From positions 2,046,001 to 2,110,000 of the forward strand of contig NZ_CP126738.1 of assembly GCF_030246865.1 (NCBI RefSeq): DNA of 64,000 nucleotides, written 5' to 3'. A program made the translations under genes and the position numbers. Below are positions 48,936 through 60,963 of the stretch, one piece after another (the first letter of the stretch is position 1; each line of letters starts with the position of its first letter). The notes beneath the pieces are model-generated. The model saw nothing but the letters and a program-made list of their open reading frames with translations. It was not told the DNA's origin and made no database searches. This stretch comes from Microbacterium sp. zg-B96 (GTDB lineage: Bacteria > Actinomycetota > Actinomycetes > Actinomycetales > Microbacteriaceae).

Positions 48936-49381
48936 TGTGCCGCGTCGGCCTTGATCTGCTCGATCGCCTCGTTGAACCCGCCGCTGGTGAGCGACGAGCC
49001 GGCGACCCGGCTCACCGAGATCTCGTCGATGTCCTTGCCGACGACCTCGTCGGCGATGCCGCCGATGAACTCGCCCTGGTACCGCTGGGACTCGCCCCGG
49101 GTCGGGTTGCCTACGACCTCGACGGCCGTGATGACGTCTCCGGAGAGCTCGACGGTGACCTGGATCTCCTCGACCGACTCCGGCGTCGCGTACGCCCCGG
49201 ATGCCTCATAGGTGCCGTCGGCGTACGACGCTTCCCCGGTGGCGGCGTCGGAGCCGGCATCCGCTGCGCTGTCGGAGTTGTCGGCGGCACCGCCGCAGCC
49301 GGTGAGCAGCAGCGCGCCGGCGACTCCGGCGAAGGCGGCGGTGCGACGGGTGGAGCGGGGGATGGCGGTGATGCGTGTCAT
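48932..49381 (-). CDS. FMN-binding domain lipoprotein
   Basis: A 149-residue lipoprotein from ATG 49381, with GAGGAGG upstream. The signal peptide ends LLTGC (Cys29), then an Asp/Ser/Ala linker leads to an FMN-binding domain (YADGTYEASGAY, IQVTVELSGDVITAVEVVGNP). The attachment region reads AGSSLTSGG at residues about 127-135, where the usual [ST]-G-A-T motif becomes A-G-S-S, so FMN would be on serine if attached. ApbE encoded next is the expected enzyme. It probably receives electrons from the membrane oxidoreductase. Confidence 0.88.
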   Translation of the reverse strand: MTRITAIPRSTRRTAAFAGVAGALLLTGCGGAADNSDSAADAGSDAATGEASYADGTYEASGAYATPESVEEIQVTVELSGDVITAVEVVGNPTRGESQRYQGEFIGGIADEVVGKDIDEISVSRVAGSSLTSGGFNEAIEQIKADAAQ

Positions 49382-49433
49382 GAAGTCCTCCTCGTGCCGG
49401 ACGGCTACCTTCACGCTACCGAGGCAGCTGCGC

Positions 49434-49452
49434 AGAACCCTCCGAGAACCCT
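49434..49452 (-). promoter_or_regulatory. Period-11 direct repeat, possible response-regulator box
   Basis: On the minus strand AGGGTTCT occurs twice, 11 bases apart, about 55-70 bases before the FMN-lipoprotein start. Tandem heptamer/octamer direct repeats with an 11-base period are typical of OmpR-family regulators. The second copy overlaps the stop codon of the P-type ATPase gene. Link to the regulator at 43526 is inferred. Confidence 0.5.
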
Positions 49453-52186
49453 ATGCGTGTGCATGCACGGTGCGGCGACGTCGCAGCGCCTTGAGCACCT
49501 CGACGGCCAGGAAGATGAGGATCGACAGCACGATCGGCAGCAGCCACGAGTTCAGTGCCAGCGGGCGGGAGCCGAACAGGTCGTTCATGAACGGGACGTA
49601 GGTGTACACCAGCTGCAGCGCGATGAGCGCCGCGGCCGACCACCACACCGTCCGGTTTCCCCGGAACACGTCGACGGACAGGCTCGACCGGCCGAGGAAG
49701 CGGCAGTTGAACAGATACGCCAGCTGCCCGAGCGCGAGCATCGTGACCGCCTCGGTGCGGGCATAGGCGATGTCGACGCCGGTTCCCACCACCCCGTAGA
49801 ACAGCGCGAGCGTCGCGCCGCCGATGAGCAGCGACACCACCAGCACGAAGCCGAGCTCCCCCGCACTCACGATGGAGCCGCCGGGTTTGCGGGGCGGGCG
49901 GGTCATGATGCCGCGTTCGGCCGGCTCGTACGCCAGCGCGAGCGACAGCGTGATCGCGGTGACCATGTTGATCCACAGCACCTGCACCGGAGTCAGCGGC
50001 AGCGCCAGCCCGAAGACGATCGCCACCATGATCACCAGCGACTGCGCGCCGTTGGTGGGGAGCAGGAACACGACGGACTTGCGGAGGTTGTCGTAGATGC
50101 GCCGGCCCTCGCGGATGGCGCCGCGGATCGTGGCGAAGTTGTCGTCGGCCAGCACGATCTCGGCGGCTTCCTTCGTGGCCTCGGTGCCCTTGATCCCCAT
50201 CGCGATGCCCACGTCGGCGCGGGTCAGGGCGGGCGCATCGTTCACGCCGTCGCCGGTCATCGCCACGACCTCGCGGTGCGATTGCAACGCCCGCACGATG
50301 CGGATCTTGTGCTCGGGACTGGTGCGGGCGTACACGTCCACGTCGCGCACCACGGCCGCCAGCTGGTCCTGGCTCATCGCCTCGAGTTCGGCGCCGGTGA
50401 GCACTCGCACGTCGGCACCCTGCACCAGGCCCATCTCGCGGGCGATGGCAAGCGCCGTCCCGGCGTGGTCGCCGGTGATCATCTTCACGCGGATGCCGGC
50501 GGTGTGGCAGTCCGCGATGGCCTCGATGGCCTCGGGGCGCGGCGGGTCGAGGATGCCCCACAGCCCCAGGAACTCCAGCCCGTGCAGGTCGTCGATGTCC
50601 AGCTCATGCCCGGGCTCCGCCGGCCGGCGCGCCGCGGCGAGCACGCGCAGCCCCTGAGCACTGAGGTCGTCGATGGCCGCTTCCCAGAACGGGATGTCCA
50701 GGGGCGCCGGTCCGCCCTCGCCGCGCTGGGTGCGGGAGCGCTCGAGCAAGCGGTCCGGGGCGCCCTTGACCAGGATCGCGCGGGAGCCGTCTGACGCCTC
50801 GTTGAGCGTCGCCATGAACTTGTTGGCCGAGTCGAAGGGGACCACCCCGACACGCCGGGCGCCGTCGGACGAGACGCCGACCTTCATGGCGACCACCTTC
50901 AGCGCCCCCTCGGTGGGCTCGCCCACCAGGGTCCACCGGCCGGGGGCGTCGCCGGCGGCGGGGTCGGGGACGATGTGCGCGTCGTTGCAGAGGGTCGCCA
51001 CCGCGAGCAGCGGCGCGAGGTCGCGACGCTGCTGCGCCGCGGTGCCGGCGGTGGCCACCCCCAGGGGGGTGATCTTCCCGTCCGGGTTGTAGCCGAGCCC
51101 GCTCGTGGCGTACGCGCCTCGTGCGGTGACGAGCCGGCGCACCGTCATCTCGTTCTTGGTGAGGGTGCCGGTCTTGTCGCTGCAGACGGTGGTGACCGCC
51201 CCGAGCGTCTCGACGGCGGGGAGCTTGCGGGTGATGGCGTGGCGCTTGGCCATCTGCTGCACGCCGATCGCCAGCGTGATCGTCACCAGTGCCGGCAGGC
51301 CCTCGGGGATCGCCGCGACCGCGAACCCGATCGCCGCCGAGACGAGGTCGCCGATCGGCATCCCGTGCAGGAACCGGCCGATGAGCAGCATCAACGCCGC
51401 CATCGCCAGGATCACGATGGTCAGGACCCGGCCGAACGAGTCCAGCTGCTTGGTCAGCGGCGTCGCGATCGACCCCGCCTCCCCTACGAGCGCCTGGATC
51501 GTGCCGATCTCGGTGTTCCCGCCCGTGGCGGTGACGATGCCTCGGCCCTGGCCTGCGGCGACGATCGTGCCGGAGAAGGCCATCGAGTGGCGGTCACCGA
51601 CACCGGCATCCGACGCCACCGCGTCGACGGACTTCGACGACGGCACGGATTCGCCGGTGAGCGCCGCCTCGTCGATGCGCAGCTGGAAGGCCTGGATCAG
51701 CCGCAGGTCGGCGGGGACCTTGTCGCCGGGCATGAGCCGCACCACGTCACCGGGGACGAGTTCGGCGGCCGGAACCGTCGCCCACGCGCCGTCGCGGCGC
51801 GCGCTGGCATCGTTGGACAGCATGCCGCGGATGCCGGCGAGCGCCTTCTCGGCGCGGCCCTCCTGCACGAAGCCGATGACGGCGTTGATGATCGCGACCG
51901 CCATGATCACCCAGAAATCCAGCCAGTCGGCCATGATCGCCTTGATCACGGCCGCACCGAGCAGGATGTAGATGAGCGTGTCGTTGAAGTGCTCGAGGAA
52001 CCGCAGGACCGCGGGTTTGCGGGGCGGCTCGGGCAGTTCGTTGCGACCGACGACCGCGAGCCGCTCGGCGGCCTCAGCGGAACTGAGGCCACCGGTGTCC
52101 GCGCCGAGTTGACGCTGCACTTCCGCGACATCGAGGGCGAACGGCCGGGTGACCGTAAGAGGGACCTGCGTGTCGCGGCCGGTCAT
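49451..52186 (-). CDS. P-type cation-transporting ATPase (P2 type)
   Basis: A 911-residue pump with about ten helices. The N-terminal cation ATPase domain (LGADTGGLSSAEAAERL) precedes the actuator motif EAALTGESVPSSKS, helix 4 AAIPEGLPALVTITLAIGVQ, the phosphorylation motif CSDKTGTLTKNEMTVR, nucleotide region FDSANKFMA and KGAPDRLLE, and hinge TGDGVNDAPALTRADVGIAMG. Helix 4 P-E-G-L is Ca-ATPase-like, but helix 6 reads WINMVTAITLSLAL without the Asp of calcium pumps, so the ion is uncertain. ATG 52186 lies seven bases after prs. Confidence 0.92.
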   Translation of the reverse strand: MTGRDTQVPLTVTRPFALDVAEVQRQLGADTGGLSSAEAAERLAVVGRNELPEPPRKPAVLRFLEHFNDTLIYILLGAAVIKAIMADWLDFWVIMAVAIINAVIGFVQEGRAEKALAGIRGMLSNDASARRDGAWATVPAAELVPGDVVRLMPGDKVPADLRLIQAFQLRIDEAALTGESVPSSKSVDAVASDAGVGDRHSMAFSGTIVAAGQGRGIVTATGGNTEIGTIQALVGEAGSIATPLTKQLDSFGRVLTIVILAMAALMLLIGRFLHGMPIGDLVSAAIGFAVAAIPEGLPALVTITLAIGVQQMAKRHAITRKLPAVETLGAVTTVCSDKTGTLTKNEMTVRRLVTARGAYATSGLGYNPDGKITPLGVATAGTAAQQRRDLAPLLAVATLCNDAHIVPDPAAGDAPGRWTLVGEPTEGALKVVAMKVGVSSDGARRVGVVPFDSANKFMATLNEASDGSRAILVKGAPDRLLERSRTQRGEGGPAPLDIPFWEAAIDDLSAQGLRVLAAARRPAEPGHELDIDDLHGLEFLGLWGILDPPRPEAIEAIADCHTAGIRVKMITGDHAGTALAIAREMGLVQGADVRVLTGAELEAMSQDQLAAVVRDVDVYARTSPEHKIRIVRALQSHREVVAMTGDGVNDAPALTRADVGIAMGIKGTEATKEAAEIVLADDNFATIRGAIREGRRIYDNLRKSVVFLLPTNGAQSLVIMVAIVFGLALPLTPVQVLWINMVTAITLSLALAYEPAERGIMTRPPRKPGGSIVSAGELGFVLVVSLLIGGATLALFYGVVGTGVDIAYARTEAVTMLALGQLAYLFNCRFLGRSSLSVDVFRGNRTVWWSAAALIALQLVYTYVPFMNDLFGSRPLALNSWLLPIVLSILIFLAVEVLKALRRRRTVHAHA

Positions 52187-52193
52187 GTTGGTC

Positions 52194-53228
52194 CTATGCG
52201 GCGCCGTCGAACATGCTCGTGACGGACCCGTCTTCGAAGACCTCCTGGATGCCGCGGGCAAGCAGCGGCGCGATGGGGAGGACGGTGAGGCTGGGGAACC
52301 TCTTGTGTTCGGGGACCGGGACGGTGTCGGTGACCACGACCTCGTCGATCGCCTCGCTCTGCAGGCGTTGGCTGGCGGGGTCGCTGAAGATCGCGTGGGT
52401 CGCGGCGACGATCACTCGCTGTGCGCCGCTGGCCTTGAGCGCTTCGGCGGCCTTGACGATCGTGCCGCCGGTGTCGATCATGTCGTCCACGAGCAGACAC
52501 ACCCGGCCCGAGACCTCACCGACGATCTCGTTGACGGTGACCTGGTTGGCCACGTTCGGGTCGCGGCGCTTGTGGATGATCGCCAGCGGCGCACCCAGGC
52601 TGTCCGACCAGGTGTCGGCGACGCGCACGCGACCGGTGTCGGGAGACACGACGGTCAGGGCGGCGCGGTCGGCGTCGGACAGCGTGCGGCGGAAGTACTC
52701 CAGCAGCACGGGCTTTGCGAACAGGTGGTCCACCGGGCCGTCGAAGAACCCCTGGATCTGCGCGGCGTGCAGGTCGACGCTCATGACGCGGTCGGCACCG
52801 GCGGTCTTGAGCAGGTCGGCGACCAGGCGAGCCGAGATCGGCTCGCGGCCGCGGCCCTTCTTGTCCTGGCGGGAGTAGGGGAAGTAGGGGGCGACGACGG
52901 TGACCCGCTTGGCGGACGCGCGCTTGGCGGCATCCAGCATGATCAGCAGCTCCATGAGCCACTCGTTGACGGGTGGCCCGAACGACTGGATCAGGAAGAC
53001 GTCGCAACCGCGGATGGACACCTCGAAGCGCGTGAGGATCTCCCCCGACGCGAATGTGCGGTACTCGGTGGGGACCAACTCGGTGCCGATCTGGTCGACG
53101 ACCTCCCGCGCGAGCGCCAGGTGCGATCGGCCGGAGGCCACAACCAGACGCTTCTTGGTCTTCGCGACGATGCCGGGAGCGATGTCCCGGGTCCTGTCGA
53201 GGTCAACCGTTTTGTTCTTGCGAGCCAT
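52194..53228 (-). CDS. prs: Ribose-phosphate pyrophosphokinase
   Basis: A 344-residue PRPP synthetase; PRPP feeds nucleotide, histidine and arabinan precursor synthesis. Visible are SGEILTRFEVSIRGCDVFLIQS (in parts), the ATP-binding VAPYFPYSRQDKKGRGREPI, the magnesium site VDLHAAQIQGFFD and the PRPP loop VDDMIDTGGTI. An N-terminal extension of about 20 residues is present. Its start overlaps the end of glmU by 26 bases in another frame, so the two are coupled. Confidence 0.96.
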   Translation of the reverse strand: MARKNKTVDLDRTRDIAPGIVAKTKKRLVVASGRSHLALAREVVDQIGTELVPTEYRTFASGEILTRFEVSIRGCDVFLIQSFGPPVNEWLMELLIMLDAAKRASAKRVTVVAPYFPYSRQDKKGRGREPISARLVADLLKTAGADRVMSVDLHAAQIQGFFDGPVDHLFAKPVLLEYFRRTLSDADRAALTVVSPDTGRVRVADTWSDSLGAPLAIIHKRRDPNVANQVTVNEIVGEVSGRVCLLVDDMIDTGGTIVKAAEALKASGAQRVIVAATHAIFSDPASQRLQSEAIDEVVVTDTVPVPEHKRFPSLTVLPIAPLLARGIQEVFEDGSVTSMFDGAA

Positions 53229-54663
53229 CGTCCGCTTTCTGTGCGGACCGAGCCTGGGCCGCGAGATCTGCGGCCTTGGTTCCCGGTCGGTTCGTCTCGA
53301 CCCACCCCTCGATGTTGCGCTGGGGGGCGACGGTCAGTGCCAGTGCGCCGGCGGGAACATCCTTACGGATGACAGCCCCCGCACCGGTCTTCGCGCCATC
53401 ACCGATCCTAACCGGCGCGACGAAGACGTTGTGCGAGCCGGTGTGCACTTCGTCGCCGATCTCGGTGCGGTGCTTGGCGATGTCGTCGTAGTTGGCCGTG
53501 ATCGCGCCGGCACCGAGGTTGACGCCGGTGCCGATCGTGGTGTCGCCGATGTACGACAGGTGCGGCACCTTGCTGCCGGCGCCGATCGAGGAGTTCTTCG
53601 TCTCGACGAACGTGCCGATCTTGCCGCCGTCGCCGAGGTAGGTGCCGGGGCGCAGGTACGAGAACGGGCCGACGGCGGCGTTCGCGCCGATCACCGCGAG
53701 CGTGGCGTCGGTGCGCGTGACGCTGGCGCCCTCGCCCACTTCGCAGTCGACCAGGCTGGTATCAGGGCCGATGACGGCGCCGGTTGCCACGGTGGTGGCC
53801 CGCAGGATGTGGGATCCGGGCAGCACCGTCACGTCGGGGGCCAGCGTCGCCGTCACGTCGATCCAGGTGGATGCCGGGTCGAGGATCGTCACGCCGTCCA
53901 GCTGCCAGCGGCGCACCACCCGCGCGTTGAGGGTGCGGGCCGCGTCGGAGAGCTGCACGCGGTCGTTGACCCCCAGTGCGGATGCCGCGTCGGGCGCCGT
54001 GAGCGCGGCGACGGTCGCACCGTCGCCGCGCAGCAGTCCGATCACATCGGTGAGGTACTTCTCGCCCTGGGCGTTGGAGGTACCCACGCGCGGCAGCTGG
54101 GCACGCAGCGCGTCGGCGCGGAAGACGTACACCCCGGCGTTGATCTCGGTGACGGCGGCCTCGGCGTCGTCGGCATCCTTCTGCTCCACGATGCGGGCCA
54201 CGGCCCCGGTGGAGTCGCGGATGACGCGACCGTAGCCGGTGGCGTCATCGAGCACGGCGGTCAGCAGCGTCGCGGCGGCGTGGGCGGAGCGGTGCACCTC
54301 GACCAGCCGGGCGAGGGTGTCGGCCTCGAGCAGCGGCACGTCGGCGGAGAGGACGAGCACGTCGCCGACGAAGCCCTCGAGGCGATCGAGGGCGACTTCG
54401 ACTGCGCGTCCGGTGCCGGGGATGTCGTCCTGGTCGACGATGTGCACCTCGGGCGCGACACCGGCGACGGCGTCGGCGACCAGATCGCGCTCGTGGCGGA
54501 CCACGACGAGCACCTGTTCGGGGCCGAGGTCGCGTGCGGTGTCCAGCACGTGGCCGACCAGCGGGCGCCCGCCGATGCGGTGGAGCACCTTGGGAAGAGC
54601 AGACTTCATGCGGGTGCCTTGTCCGGCGGCGAGCACCACGACTGCGAGCGCGTTGTGTGTCAT
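53203..54663 (-). CDS. glmU: Bifunctional UDP-N-acetylglucosamine pyrophosphorylase/glucosamine-1-phosphate acetyltransferase
   Basis: A 486-residue cell-wall precursor enzyme. The N-terminal uridylyltransferase has VVVLAAGQGTRMKS, PKVLHRIGGRP and LSADVPLLE; the C-terminal left-handed beta-helix acetyltransferase has YLRPGTYLGDGGKIGTFVETKNS in parts and NYDDIAKHRTEIGDEV with catalytic histidines. The ATG at 54663 is one base beyond the last base of tRNA-Gln; no other start keeps the glycosyl-transferase N-terminus. Translation therefore appears leaderless after tRNA processing or uses signals inside the tRNA. Confidence 0.96.
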   Translation of the reverse strand: MTHNALAVVVLAAGQGTRMKSALPKVLHRIGGRPLVGHVLDTARDLGPEQVLVVVRHERDLVADAVAGVAPEVHIVDQDDIPGTGRAVEVALDRLEGFVGDVLVLSADVPLLEADTLARLVEVHRSAHAAATLLTAVLDDATGYGRVIRDSTGAVARIVEQKDADDAEAAVTEINAGVYVFRADALRAQLPRVGTSNAQGEKYLTDVIGLLRGDGATVAALTAPDAASALGVNDRVQLSDAARTLNARVVRRWQLDGVTILDPASTWIDVTATLAPDVTVLPGSHILRATTVATGAVIGPDTSLVDCEVGEGASVTRTDATLAVIGANAAVGPFSYLRPGTYLGDGGKIGTFVETKNSSIGAGSKVPHLSYIGDTTIGTGVNLGAGAITANYDDIAKHRTEIGDEVHTGSHNVFVAPVRIGDGAKTGAGAVIRKDVPAGALALTVAPQRNIEGWVETNRPGTKAADLAAQARSAQKADDGSQEQNG

Positions 54664-54664
54664 G

Positions 54665-54736
54665 CTCCGCCGCCAGGACTCGAACCTGGACCTAACAGCT
54701 CCAAAGGCTGTCGTGCTGCCATTACACCACGGCGGA
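54665..54736 (-). tRNA. tRNA-Gln (anticodon UUG)
   Basis: The minus strand folds as acceptor TCCGCCG/CGGCGGA, D arm with GG, anticodon stem with loop CTTTGGA (anticodon TTG, reading CAA), a short variable loop, T arm CCAGG TTCGAGT CCTGG and discriminator G. CCA is not encoded. It lies immediately upstream of glmU on the same strand with a single intervening base. Confidence 0.95.
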
Positions 54737-54783
54737 CCGGCTGCCCCCGGGGAGCAGCCTCGTCAAGTCTGCCAGAGGGCTCG

Positions 54784-58434
<3,651 letters not shown>

Positions 58435-58519
58435 TCTGCTCGCGCGGCCAGGGGGCCGGAAAGGGGTTGCCGGCATCCGTTACCGAACCGTGATGACAGC
58501 TACCGGCGATAATGGCGGG

Positions 58520-59017
58520 ATGGCTCAAGGCACGGATGAGGTCGACCGCATCGTCGGCGCGTGGATCACCCAGCGCCCCGACCTGGACTTCTCACCGCTC
58601 GAGGTGCTCTCCAGGGTGGATCGCCTCTCCCGCCACCTCGATCGGGCGCGCCGGGAGGCGTTCCGCCGCAGCGACCTGGAGCCGTGGGAGTGGGATGTTC
58701 TCTCCGCTCTGCGCCGCGCGGGCGACCCGTTTCAACTCAGCCCCAAGCAGCTGCTGCAGCAGACGCTGGTCTCCAGCGGCACCATGACCAACCGCATCGA
58801 CCGCCTCGTCGACCGCGGACTGGTGCGCCGCGAGGGCGACCCCGCCGACGGCCGCAGCGTGCTGGTGACCCTCACCGGCGACGGGCAGACGCGCGTGGAT
58901 GCCGCGATCACCCGGCTGGTCGACGCGGAGGCGACGCTGCTGTCGGCCCTGTCGCGCGCCGACCGGGATCGGCTGGCTGCGTTGCTGCGCAAGCTGAGCC
59001 TCGGCTTCGACGCCTGA
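58520..59017 (+). CDS. MarR family transcriptional regulator
   Basis: A 165-residue regulator from ATG 58520 (ATG 58493 would add nine residues). The winged helix-turn-helix is LSPKQLLQQTLVSSGTMTNRIDRLVDRGLVRR (shown in parts) followed by the wing GDPADGRSVLVTLTGDG. Dimerisation helices flank it. The upstream SPLEVLSRVDRLSRHLDRAR is typical of this actinobacterial MarR group. It precedes an ABC-F gene by 64 bases and may control it; the divergent galactanase is another candidate. Confidence 0.9.
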   Translation: MAQGTDEVDRIVGAWITQRPDLDFSPLEVLSRVDRLSRHLDRARREAFRRSDLEPWEWDVLSALRRAGDPFQLSPKQLLQQTLVSSGTMTNRIDRLVDRGLVRREGDPADGRSVLVTLTGDGQTRVDAAITRLVDAEATLLSALSRADRDRLAALLRKLSLGFDA

Positions 59018-59081
59018 ACCGCACCGGCCGCACCGGCCGGCGGTCCGCGCATGGCCCGGCGGAGCCTACGCTGGAAGGAAT

Positions 59082-60908
59082 ATGGCGCATCTTCTGGGGG
59101 CCGAGGCCCTGCATCTCGAATATCCGACCAAAGTCGTCTTCGACGGCGTCTCGATCGGCGTCGACGAAGGTGACCGCATCGGCATCGTCGGCCGCAACGG
59201 CGACGGCAAGTCGAGCCTGATGGCGATGCTCGCCGGTCGCCGCACCCCCGACGCCGGCCGGGTGACCGTGCGCGGCGGCGTGCGCATCGGCGTGCTCGAC
59301 CAGGCCGACAAGCTCCCCGACGACCTGACGGTGTCGGCGGCGATCGTCGGCGACCGCGCCGAATACGAATGGGCCGGCGACCCGCTCACGCGCGAGGTCG
59401 TCGCGGGGCTGGCCAGCGACCTGCCGTGGGATGCCGAGATCGGCACGCTGTCCGGTGGCCAGCGGCGCCGGGTGGCCCTGGCGCAGCTGCTGTCGGGCGA
59501 CTGGGACGTCATCATGCTCGATGAGCCGACCAACCACCTCGACGTCGAGGGCATCGCGTGGCTCGCCGAGCACCTCAAGCGCCGGTGGGCCGGTAACAGC
59601 GGGGCCTTGCTGGTGGTCACCCACGATCGCTGGTTCCTCGACGAGGTCTGCACCCGCACGTGGGAGGTGCACGACCGCGTCGTGGAGCCCTTCGACGGCG
59701 GTTACGCCGCCTACGTGCTGCAGCGCGTGGAGCGCGACCGCCAGTCATCGGTCGTCGAAGCCCGACGCCAGAACCTCGCCCGCAAGGAGCTCGCCTGGCT
59801 GCGCCGCGGCGCCCCCGCCCGCACCGCCAAGCCCAAGTTCCGCATCGACGCGGCCAACGAGCTCATCGCCGACGTGCCCGAGCTGCGCGACCGCGTCGCA
59901 CTGCAGTCGCTGGCCGTCTCCCGGCTGGGCAAGGACGTCGTCGACCTGCTGGACGTGTCGGTGTCCTACCCGTCGCAGGACTCCCCCACCGGCGAACCGC
60001 GCGAAGTTCTGCACGAAGTGGAGTGGCGCATCGCTCCCGGTGAGCGCACCGGCATCCTCGGGGTCAACGGAGCCGGCAAGTCCACGCTGCTCGGGCTCAT
60101 CGCCGGCACCGTCGAGCCCACGTCCGGACAGGTCAAGCGCGGCAAGACCGTCAAGGTCGCCACGCTCACCCAGCGCATGGATGAACTCGACCCTCACCTG
60201 CACGAACCGGTACGCGTCGTGATCTCGCGGCTGCGCACCAGCTACACGATGGGCACCGGCTCGAAGGCGCAGGAACTGACCCCCGGCCAGCTCTTGGAGC
60301 GCATGGGCTTTTCCAGCGCGCAGCTGTCGACCCCGGTGAAGGACCTGTCGGGCGGTCAGAAGCGCCGACTTCAGCTGCTGCTGATCCTGCTGGAGCAGCC
60401 CAACGTGCTGATCCTCGACGAGCCGACCAACGACCTCGACACCGACATGCTCGCCGCGATCGAGGAGCTGCTCGACTCGTGGGCGGGCACTCTGCTGGTC
60501 GTCTCGCACGACCGGTACTTCCTGGAGCGCGTCACCGACCAGCAGTACGCGATCCTCGACCGCCACCTGCGGCACCTGCCCGGCGGCATCGACGAGTACC
60601 TGCGGCTGCGGCACGCCCAGCAACGCGCCGCCGAGGCCGCACCCGCCGCGGCGCCCGCACCGAAGGCATCCACCTCGTCGCTCTCGGGCGCCGACCGCCG
60701 CACCGCGGAGAAGGAACTGTCGGCGCTGGACCGCAAGATCGGAAAGCTCCAGGCCGTCCTGAACGACCTGGACGTGAAGATCGCCAGCGCGGCATCGGAC
60801 ACCCCGCACGACGAGGTCAGCGACCTGTACCGCCGGCGTGAGGAGCAGGCGACCCAGATCGCCGAGCTCGAGCAGCGGTGGCTCGAACTCGGCGAAGAAC
60901 TCGGCTGA
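59082..60908 (+). CDS. ABC-F family ATP-binding protein
   Basis: A 608-residue soluble protein with two ABC domains and no membrane segments. Domain 1 has Walker A GRNGDGKSS (K present), signature LSGGQRRR and MLDEPTNHLD; domain 2 has GVNGAGKST, LSGGQKRR and ILDEPTNDLD. An Arg/Lys-rich inter-domain linker and a C-terminal coiled coil with KELSALDRKIGKLQAVLNDL in parts complete the layout. ABC-F proteins act on ribosomes; some protect from antibiotics. Housekeeping or resistance role cannot be told here. Confidence 0.93.
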   Translation: MAHLLGAEALHLEYPTKVVFDGVSIGVDEGDRIGIVGRNGDGKSSLMAMLAGRRTPDAGRVTVRGGVRIGVLDQADKLPDDLTVSAAIVGDRAEYEWAGDPLTREVVAGLASDLPWDAEIGTLSGGQRRRVALAQLLSGDWDVIMLDEPTNHLDVEGIAWLAEHLKRRWAGNSGALLVVTHDRWFLDEVCTRTWEVHDRVVEPFDGGYAAYVLQRVERDRQSSVVEARRQNLARKELAWLRRGAPARTAKPKFRIDAANELIADVPELRDRVALQSLAVSRLGKDVVDLLDVSVSYPSQDSPTGEPREVLHEVEWRIAPGERTGILGVNGAGKSTLLGLIAGTVEPTSGQVKRGKTVKVATLTQRMDELDPHLHEPVRVVISRLRTSYTMGTGSKAQELTPGQLLERMGFSSAQLSTPVKDLSGGQKRRLQLLLILLEQPNVLILDEPTNDLDTDMLAAIEELLDSWAGTLLVVSHDRYFLERVTDQQYAILDRHLRHLPGGIDEYLRLRHAQQRAAEAAPAAAPAPKASTSSLSGADRRTAEKELSALDRKIGKLQAVLNDLDVKIASAASDTPHDEVSDLYRRREEQATQIAELEQRWLELGEELG

Positions 60909-60948
60909 ATCGCCTCCGGCGGGCCGCCGGCCTTCTTGACCGCAGGTA

Positions 60949-60963
60949 CCTTGCACTGCAAGG
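60949..60963. promoter_or_regulatory. 15-base perfect palindrome, probable PadR operator
   Basis: CCTTGCACTGCAAGG is symmetric about a central C and ends right at the PadR ATG (60964). A TTGACC box at 60936-60941 may be the -35 element. Position at the start of the operon supports autoregulation by the PadR protein. Confidence 0.7.
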
